A DNA stretch of 30,908 nucleotides from Pseudolabrys sp. (GTDB taxonomy: Bacteria > Pseudomonadota > Alphaproteobacteria > Rhizobiales > Xanthobacteraceae). Numbering within the stretch: the stretch's first letter is position 1; each line of letters opens with the position of its first letter. Location: the NCBI GenBank assembly GCA_029945495.1, contig JAQSCR010000337.1, positions 1 through 30,908 of the forward strand, written 5' to 3'. The notes under the pieces were generated by a model. It had not been told where the DNA came from. It saw only the letters and a program-made list of their open reading frames with translations, and did no database searches. The translations under genes were made by a program, and so were the position numbers. Of the stretch, positions 16,413-22,084 are shown piece by piece.

Positions 16413-17528
16413 ATGAAAATGACGACCAAGGGCGTCGGCCTTGCCATCATCGGCGGCGGACGCGTCGGCTTGTTTCGCGGCGAAGTCGCCGCGCGCCATC
16501 CGGCGGTGGAATGGATCGGGCTGGCCGAAAAGAATCCGAATCGCGCCGGCGAAGTCGGCCCGAAAATCAGCGCCGATTTCGTCACGCAGAGCCACGTCGA
16601 ACTGATCAACCGGCCGGAAACCACGGCCGTCATTATTGCGACCGACGAGCATCTGCATGTCGCGCCGATCATGGCGGCGATCGAACGCGGGCTGCCGATG
16701 CTGATCGAAAAGCCGCTCGCGACCAATCTCGCGGAATCGGCCAAGGTTCTCAAGCTGATCCAGGATGCCAAGATCGACGCTGTCGTCGGCTATACACAGC
16801 GCTTCCGCCGGCGCTGGCTGGCGGCCAAGGAAAAGTGCCGCACCGGCGCGCTTGGCGATGTCACGCTAGTGACGTCGCGCGCCTTCATGAACCGGCTGGT
16901 CGCGATCGACAATTACAAGCGCACCGACGATCCGGCCACCATCTCGCCGATGGTGATTTCCGGCACGCATGCGCTTGACATCTGCATGTGGTGCCTCGAA
17001 GGCAAGACGCCGGTCGAGGTCTATGCCCGCTCGATCGATAAAGTCTTGGGCCCGCTCTACAAGGGCATCGACGCCACCGCCGGCATGATCACCTTCAGCG
17101 ACGGCACCATCTATCATCTGAATATCTCCTGGGCGTTGCCGGTCACCTGGCCGGGCGCGGTCTATTCGCTGGAGGTCGGCATTGTCGGCTCAACCGGCGT
17201 ACTGACCATCGACGACACCCACCGCGACATCGTGCTGGCGGTGTCGAAGGCGCAGTCGGAAGGCTACAATCCGGACGCGACGCGGCTGGTGGATTTCATG
17301 GGCTCGTACCCGCCCGGCGATATGGCATTCGGCGAATTGCGCGGACCGATGGCCGACGAGACCGTGAGCTGGCTCAACCGGGTGTCGATGGGGCTGCCGA
17401 CCGCCGCCGCGACGGTCGAAGAAGCGCATCGCAATCTGATGCTGACCAAGGCGATGGACCTTTCGGCCAAGCGCAAGGCGCCGGTGAAACTGCCGCTCGA
17501 CGCAGCGGATTTCATGGCGGTGGCTTAA
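16413..17528 (+). CDS. Gfo/Idh/MocA-family NAD(P)-dependent oxidoreductase
   Basis: A 371-residue dehydrogenase. The N-terminal Rossmann fold has GGGRVG at residues 14-19, and Glu99-Lys100-Pro101 is the family's catalytic/cofactor EKP motif. The second domain carries GTHALD with His186 and Asp189, the usual catalytic pair. The family oxidises sugars, inositols and sugar acids or reduces imines; the exact substrate cannot be read. I choose ATG 16413 (GGGAA upstream); ATG 16419 has a better-spaced AGGA and is equally possible, while a TTG at 16314 would add 33 residues unlike the family. It converges on the Ldh_2-type dehydrogenase gene, from which it is separated by a palindromic repeat, and probably belongs to the same catabolic locus. 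Confidence 0.9.
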   Translation: MKMTTKGVGLAIIGGGRVGLFRGEVAARHPAVEWIGLAEKNPNRAGEVGPKISADFVTQSHVELINRPETTAVIIATDEHLHVAPIMAAIERGLPMLIEKPLATNLAESAKVLKLIQDAKIDAVVGYTQRFRRRWLAAKEKCRTGALGDVTLVTSRAFMNRLVAIDNYKRTDDPATISPMVISGTHALDICMWCLEGKTPVEVYARSIDKVLGPLYKGIDATAGMITFSDGTIYHLNISWALPVTWPGAVYSLEVGIVGSTGVLTIDDTHRDIVLAVSKAQSEGYNPDATRLVDFMGSYPPGDMAFGELRGPMADETVSWLNRVSMGLPTAAATVEEAHRNLMLTKAMDLSAKRKAPVKLPLDAADFMAVA

Positions 17529-17535
17529 CTCATCC

Positions 17536-17610
17536 TCCGCTCATTCCCGCGGAAGCGGGAATCCAGACTTTGCAAAGAACTGGGTCCCCGCCTTCGCGGG
17601 GACGAGCGGA
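17536..17610. repeat. cloverleaf-like palindromic intergenic repeat
   Basis: A 75-base element in which every part pairs. Outer arms TCCGCTC (17536-17542) and GAGCGGA (17604-17610). Hairpin one ATTCCCGC-GGAA-GCGGGAAT (17543-17562). A central stem CCAG/CTGG (17563-17566, 17580-17583) enclosing the palindrome CTTTGCAAAG. Hairpin two GTCCCCGC-CTTC-GCGGGGAC (17584-17603). It sits exactly between two convergent genes. Such elements resemble the REP/BIME-type repeats dispersed in many alphaproteobacterial genomes and may act as a bidirectional terminator; copy number cannot be checked here. Confidence 0.75.
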
Positions 17611-17613
17611 TAT

Positions 17614-18687
17614 CTACCGACTTGCTAGTGGTCTAATCGAAAGCTCTGTAGCAAGTCGGTCGAGCTGCGTTATCAGTTCGCCCGGCAGCGCAAGACCATT
17701 GGCCAGGCGGTCGGCGCGGCGCTTGGCACGCTGGTCGCCCGGCAGGCGCACCGCGTCACTGCCCGGCAGCGCTTCGGAATTGCGCAGGCTGCGAATATGA
17801 CGATCGACTTCGGCCTTGAATGCCTCGATCGCCTGGAACCGGCTGGGATCGAGCGCAAGGACGAACTGCCCGGTATTGGTGACCTTGCTGGGGTCGGCGT
17901 TAAAGTCGACGCAGTCCCGGCCGAACAGCGCGCCGTTGAGCGTGCCGGCTAGTAACCCCAGCATCAGCGCCAGGCCCGCGCCTTTATAGCCGGCCATCGG
18001 CAGCAACAGCGCCTCGGCGCTCTTGTGCGGATCGGTGACCGCCGCGCCGGTCTTCGGATCGATCATCCAGTCACCCTGCAGCGGGCGGTTCAGCAGTTTA
18101 TGATTCTTTATCGTGCCGTAGGACACGATCGAGGTGGCGATATCCAGGACCAAAGGCGGTTCTTCGCCGGCAGGAATCGCAATCGCCAGCGGATTGGTCC
18201 CGAGCAGCGGCTCGGCGCCGCCGGCGAGCGGCATGTGGTTGGCATTGGCGACCGCCGAATAGATGCCGACCATATCGGCCTTCAGCGGCAGCGCGGCATA
18301 GACGCCGGCTGCCCCCGCGTGCCCCGACATGCGGCAGCCGACCCAGGCGACACCGGATTCCCGGGCGAGTTCGATCGCGGTTTCCGCCGCGCGTGCGACC
18401 ACCAAATGACCCATGCCATTGTCGCCATCGACCAAGGCCGTGGCCGGCGCCGTGCGATTGACAGTGATGCTCGGTCTGGCATTGGTCGAGCCCAGCTTCA
18501 GCCGCTGGATATATTGCGGCAGGCGGAACACGCCATGCGCATCGGCGCCGATCAGATCGGCTTCCAGCATCAATTCCGCGATCTTCGCGGCGTCTGTCGC
18601 GGGCACGCCGGACTTGACCATGGCCTCGGCGATGAAACCGCTCACCGCCGCGGCCGTCACGCGAGCGACATTGGTGGGCGCGTTCAT
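17614..18687 (-). CDS. Ldh_2 family (malate/L-lactate dehydrogenase-like) oxidoreductase
   Basis: A 357-residue NAD(P)-dependent dehydrogenase of the Ldh_2 fold. This fold is unrelated to classical lactate dehydrogenase and includes malate, ureidoglycolate, sulfolactate, 2,3-diketogulonate and cyclic imino acid reductases. Visible motifs are ADAHGVFRLPQY with His51, SGHAGAAG with His123, GTNPLAIAIP at about 163-172, DIATSIVSYGTI, and GYKGAGLALML at 233-243. Length is normal. Its ATG overlaps the stop of the upstream amidohydrolase as ATGA, so they are translationally coupled. A 12-bp inverted repeat covers the stop codon, followed by the cloverleaf repeat, probably the transcript end. Substrate unknown; the context suggests a 2-hydroxy or 2-keto acid. 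Confidence 0.9.
   Translation of the reverse strand: MNAPTNVARVTAAAVSGFIAEAMVKSGVPATDAAKIAELMLEADLIGADAHGVFRLPQYIQRLKLGSTNARPSITVNRTAPATALVDGDNGMGHLVVARAAETAIELARESGVAWVGCRMSGHAGAAGVYAALPLKADMVGIYSAVANANHMPLAGGAEPLLGTNPLAIAIPAGEEPPLVLDIATSIVSYGTIKNHKLLNRPLQGDWMIDPKTGAAVTDPHKSAEALLLPMAGYKGAGLALMLGLLAGTLNGALFGRDCVDFNADPSKVTNTGQFVLALDPSRFQAIEAFKAEVDRHIRSLRNSEALPGSDAVRLPGDQRAKRRADRLANGLALPGELITQLDRLATELSIRPLASR
17616..17660 (-). repeat. 12-bp inverted repeat overlapping the 3' end of the Ldh_2 gene
   Basis: ACCGACTTGCTA (17616-17627) is perfectly complementary to TAGCAAGTCGGT (17649-17660) with a 21-base loop. On the coding strand the hairpin lies in the last codons and ends at the stop codon. 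No U-tract follows. It may protect or end the dehydrogenase transcript; role inferred. Confidence 0.5.
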
Positions 18688-19685
18688 TTCGGCATGCCCG
18701 CCAGGAATTTCTCGAAATTCCCGTAAAGAATAGCGCTCTTGTCGGCGTCGGAAATCTTGAGGCCGCGCACGTGGCTGACGCAGTCGAGCATCGCCATGTC
18801 ATAGGGATAATCGCTGCCCAGCATCACGCGGTCGATACCGACGAGGCCGATCATCGCCTCGAGCGTTTTGTCCGAATGCAGAATGGTGTCGTAGAGAAAG
18901 CGGCCGGCAATATTCTTCGGTTGCGTCTTGATGTTCCTCTTCGCCTCCTCGCGCACCTTCCAGCCGTGCTCCCAGCGCGGCGCCTGATAGGGCGTGAAGC
19001 CGCCGCCATGCGCCAGCATGATCTGCAGCTTGGGATAACGATCCATCACGCCGCCAAAATACAGGCTTGCGGCGGCAATGGTGGTGTCGAGCGGATTGCC
19101 GATCAGGTTGGCGAGATAATACGACTTCAGCCGGTCGGCGCCGGCGATGTTGTTCGGATGCACGAACATGAACGCGCCGAGCGCCTCGGCGGCCGCCCAC
19201 AACGGCTCGAACATCGGGTCATCGAGGTTGGTGCCCTTGATGTTGGACGCAAACATCGCGCCCTTGAAGCCGTGCTGGGTCATGACGCGTTTGAGCTCGT
19301 CGGCGGCGCGTGCCGGCTGCGCCAACGGCAAAGTGGCGATAGCCATGAAGCGATCGGGATGGCCGGCGACATGCTTGGCCATCTGGTCGTTCTGGATCGC
19401 GGCCAAAGTCGCGCTCACCTCAGGGTCCAAATTGTAGAGATAGGTCTGCGGCGTCGCCGACAGCACGTGAACATCGATGCCGGCGGCATCCATATCCTTC
19501 AAACGGCGCGGGATGTCGTAGCCTCCGGTGGGGAACGCCCGGTAGATCACCCCGTTCACATCCAGGGTCGATAATTCGGCATCGTCCGGCGCTATCGTGA
19601 CGTTGGCACCTGCCTTGCTCAGCAAGGCGGCCGTCTCAAGTGTCAAGATGTGGGTATGGGTGTCGATCGTTCTCGGCTTGGCCAT
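18684..19685 (-). CDS. amidohydrolase_2 family protein (ACMSD-like)
   Basis: A 333-residue metal-dependent hydrolase or decarboxylase of the ACMSD type. Metal-ligand motifs are in order: DTHTH with His10 and His12, VHPNN with His176, AHGGG with His226, and GSDYP with Asp292. Family members decarboxylate or hydrate aromatic ring-cleavage products and aromatic acids (aminocarboxymuconate, gamma-resorcylate, oxalomesaconate). I set the start at 19685, where AGGGGACGA precedes the ATG; a longer frame to 19769 would add 28 residues without homology. It overlaps the dehydrogenase gene downstream and is divergent from the TctC receptor gene, sharing the intergenic region with paired inverted repeats. 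Confidence 0.9.
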   Translation of the reverse strand: MAKPRTIDTHTHILTLETAALLSKAGANVTIAPDDAELSTLDVNGVIYRAFPTGGYDIPRRLKDMDAAGIDVHVLSATPQTYLYNLDPEVSATLAAIQNDQMAKHVAGHPDRFMAIATLPLAQPARAADELKRVMTQHGFKGAMFASNIKGTNLDDPMFEPLWAAAEALGAFMFVHPNNIAGADRLKSYYLANLIGNPLDTTIAAASLYFGGVMDRYPKLQIMLAHGGGFTPYQAPRWEHGWKVREEAKRNIKTQPKNIAGRFLYDTILHSDKTLEAMIGLVGIDRVMLGSDYPYDMAMLDCVSHVRGLKISDADKSAILYGNFEKFLAGMPK

Positions 19686-19731
19686 TTCGTCCCCTGAAAA
19701 TTGCGCGCTGCTGCCGCTTCGAATGGCTTTG

Positions 19732-19749
19732 TTGCCGCACTCCCGGCAA
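19732..19749. promoter_or_regulatory. candidate operator 1 (TTGCC-N8-GGCAA)
   Basis: TTGCC (19732-19736) and GGCAA (19745-19749) form an inverted repeat with an eight-base spacer; one further base pair (G/C) extends each arm inwards. It lies 47 bases upstream of the amidohydrolase start in the divergent gap. An identical-spacing copy follows at 19769-19786, as expected for a dimeric repressor or activator. Confidence 0.5.
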
Positions 19750-19768
19750 GGACGCAAGCGTGCCGCCA

Positions 19769-19786
19769 TTGCCCTGATGTTGGCAA
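19769..19786. promoter_or_regulatory. candidate operator 2 (TTGCC-N8-GGCAA)
   Basis: Second copy of the same inverted repeat: TTGCC (19769-19773), eight bases, GGCAA (19782-19786). Its centre is 37 bp from that of copy 1. It lies 69 bases before the TctC gene start. No regulator gene is present next to the site. Confidence 0.5.
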
Positions 19787-19854
19787 ATGCTTACCCTCAT
19801 CAAAACAGTGTTTCCAATCAGAAGAACACGCACGACTATCAGGGGAGAACTACG

Positions 19855-20868
19855 ATGAAATTCAGGAACGGTTTTACGCCGACGCGTCGCCGCATCATCA
19901 AGGGCGCCGGCGTGGCGGCGCTCGGGATCGCTGCGCCTTCGCTCATTGGCTTGCGCTCGGCCTATGCCGCCTATCCCGACCGCCCGATCAAGGTTGTTGT
20001 CGCCAATACGCCCGGCGGCCCATCCGATCTCGTCGGCCGCATCGTCACCGCCGCGCTGCAGCAGTCGACCGGCAAGACCTTCATCATCGAAAACATCGGG
20101 GGCGCCGGCAGCAATATCGGCATGGGCCATGTCGCGCGATCCGAACCGGACGGCTACACGATCCTGCTCGCGACCAATGCTTATTCAGTCAATGTGACAC
20201 TCTACAACAAGATTCCCTATGACGCCGCCAAGGATTTCGTCGGCGTCTGCGAACTGGCGACATCGCCCAATACTTTCGTGGTGAAGTCGGAGTTACCCGT
20301 CAAGACGATGAAGGAATTCGTCGCGCTGGCGAAGACGAGCCCGGACAAATTCAACGTGTCGTCGCCGCCGATCGGCACGACGCCGCAGATCCAGACCAGC
20401 GTCCTGAAAATCCGCGAGAAGCTGCCGAACCTGCAGAACGTCGTGTTCAAGGGCGGCGGCGAAGCCCTGCAGGCGCTGCTGAGCGGCACCGTGCAGCTGA
20501 GCTCCGGCTCGCTGCCGCCTGCCGCGGCGCACATCAAGGCCGGCACGCTGCGCTGCCTCGCCGTCACCGGTGAGACCCGCTGGCCCGACATGCCCGACGT
20601 TCCGACCATGAAGGAAGCCGGTTACAATGACTTCGTGTTCGCGACCGATTGCGTGCTGCTGGCGCCGTCCAAGACACCGCCGGATGCGGTGAAGTGGCTG
20701 GAAGCGGAAACGCTCAAGATTCTTAGCACCGCCGAAATGAAGGACAGGCTGTACAAGGCAGGTTTCCAGGTGCGCGCAAAAGGCGCCGCCGCCGCTTGGG
20801 AGCGGGTCAGCAAGGAAGTCGGCCTGTTCAAGGGAATCATCGAACAGGCCGGAATCACCAAGCTTTGA
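19855..20868 (+). CDS. Bug/TctC-family periplasmic solute receptor, Tat-type signal
   Basis: A 337-residue tripartite tricarboxylate transporter receptor. The N-terminus has a twin-arginine-like signal, TRRRIIKG then a hydrophobic stretch ending SAYA (about residue 38). The mature part starts YPDRPIKVVVANTPGGPSDLVGR, the Bug-family signature, followed by IIENIGGAGSNIG and EPDGYTILLAT. These proteins bind carboxylates such as citrate, dicarboxylates, nicotinate or aromatic acids. The TctA and TctB membrane subunits are not in the window, so it must use a transporter encoded elsewhere. ATG 19855 is preceded by AGGGGAG. It is followed by a strong hairpin, then by an enolase-superfamily gene. Confidence 0.92.
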   Translation: MKFRNGFTPTRRRIIKGAGVAALGIAAPSLIGLRSAYAAYPDRPIKVVVANTPGGPSDLVGRIVTAALQQSTGKTFIIENIGGAGSNIGMGHVARSEPDGYTILLATNAYSVNVTLYNKIPYDAAKDFVGVCELATSPNTFVVKSELPVKTMKEFVALAKTSPDKFNVSSPPIGTTPQIQTSVLKIREKLPNLQNVVFKGGGEALQALLSGTVQLSSGSLPPAAAHIKAGTLRCLAVTGETRWPDMPDVPTMKEAGYNDFVFATDCVLLAPSKTPPDAVKWLEAETLKILSTAEMKDRLYKAGFQVRAKGAAAAWERVSKEVGLFKGIIEQAGITKL

Positions 20869-20886
20869 TATCGGCCGAAGCGACCA

Positions 20887-20917
20887 CGCCGGCCATCGCA
20901 ACAGACGATGGCCGGCG
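20887..20917 (+). terminator. intercistronic hairpin between the TctC receptor and enolase-superfamily genes
   Basis: CGCCGGCCATCG (20887-20898) is perfectly complementary to CGATGGCCGGCG (20906-20917), with a seven-base CAACAGA loop, starting 18 bases after the receptor stop. No U-tract follows. It probably stabilises the receptor message or partly terminates transcription before the enzyme gene. Confidence 0.6.
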
Positions 20918-20944
20918 CGGATCGGCGCATGCAAGGACAGCGAC

Positions 20945-22075
20945 TTGAAAATCAAATCGATCGAGCCGATCGCGGTCAGCCTGCCGATGCTCAAGCCGGT
21001 CATCATGGCGGGCGAAGTCGTGTCGCGCGCCGACAACGTGCTGGTGCGGATCGAAGCCGACAACGGCATGGTCGGTTGGGGCGAAGCGGCCTCCGCCCCG
21101 ATCATGACCGGAGACACTTTGGAGAGTATCGTTGCTGCCATACACTATCTCGGTCCGGCATTGCGTGGTCGCGATCCAGCCGACATTGCCAACGCCCTTA
21201 TTGCCATGGACGGCCGGATGTACGGCAATCATGGCGCCAAGGCGGCGATCGAAATCGCGCTGCATGACCTGACCGGCAAAGCCGCCGGCAAGCCGGTGCA
21301 TGCGCTGCTTGGCGCCAAGCGGCGCAGCTGCATGCCGCTGCTGGCGGTGGTCGGCGGCGGCGATTTCGAGGGCGACCTGCGCGACGCCGAGAAAAAGAAA
21401 GCCGCCGGCTTCACCGCCTACAAGATCAAGGTCGGCATCGACAGCGCGGCCAAGGACGCCGAACGAACGCGCGCGATCTGCAAGATTCTCGGCAGCGGCT
21501 TGCTGATCTCCGCCGACGCCAACCAGGGCTTCAGCACCGAACAGGCGATCGAATACGTGCGCGCCGTGAACGGCGCCGGGCTCGACTTCTTCGAGCAGCC
21601 GGTCATGGCCCACGATCTCGCCGGCATGGCGGCGGTTGACGCGGTGGACCCTCGTATCGCGATTGGCGCCGACGAAGGTATCCATTCGCTCGACGACATC
21701 AAGCGTCACCACGAACGTCACGCTGCCCGGGGCGTCAGTCTCAAAGCCATCAAGCTCGGCGGCATCCGCGCGGTCGTCGAAGCCGGCCGGTTATGCGGCG
21801 ACCTCGGCATGAATGTGAACATTTCCTGCAAGACCGGCGAGTCGAGCATCGCCTGCGCGGCGGCGCTTCACGTCGCGGCGATCATTCCGAATATCGCCTG
21901 GGGTCTGACGCTCACGCATACCGCGCTCGGCGCGGACGTGACCGGCCATCCGGTGCCGACCGCCCAAGGCCATGTCGACGCCCTCGACAGGCCCGGCCTG
22001 GGCGTTGATGTCGACGAAGACCGCGTGCGCCATCATCGTGTTCAAGTGGCAGGCTTCGCCAGGGTAAGGCCATGA
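20945..22075 (+). CDS. mandelate racemase/muconate lactonizing enzyme family protein
   Basis: A 376-residue enolase-superfamily enzyme. The capping domain occupies about residues 1-125. The barrel has the KxK motif (Lys160 and Lys162), metal ligands Asp191 (ADANQG), Glu217 (FEQPV) and Asp243 (GADEG), and a lysine on the sixth strand (Lys267 or Lys270, KAIKLGG). This is the MLE-subgroup layout, with acid/base lysines on both faces, seen in muconate cycloisomerases, dipeptide epimerases and some lactonising or racemising enzymes. The start is TTG at 20945, supported by AAGGA seven bases upstream (20933-20937). Its stop is nine bases from that of the convergent Pat-like gene. It probably acts on the compound bound by the adjacent receptor. 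Confidence 0.9.
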   Translation: MKIKSIEPIAVSLPMLKPVIMAGEVVSRADNVLVRIEADNGMVGWGEAASAPIMTGDTLESIVAAIHYLGPALRGRDPADIANALIAMDGRMYGNHGAKAAIEIALHDLTGKAAGKPVHALLGAKRRSCMPLLAVVGGGDFEGDLRDAEKKKAAGFTAYKIKVGIDSAAKDAERTRAICKILGSGLLISADANQGFSTEQAIEYVRAVNGAGLDFFEQPVMAHDLAGMAAVDAVDPRIAIGADEGIHSLDDIKRHHERHAARGVSLKAIKLGGIRAVVEAGRLCGDLGMNVNISCKTGESSIACAAALHVAAIIPNIAWGLTLTHTALGADVTGHPVPTAQGHVDALDRPGLGVDVDEDRVRHHRVQVAGFARVRP

Positions 22076-22084
22076 CCGTGGTCG

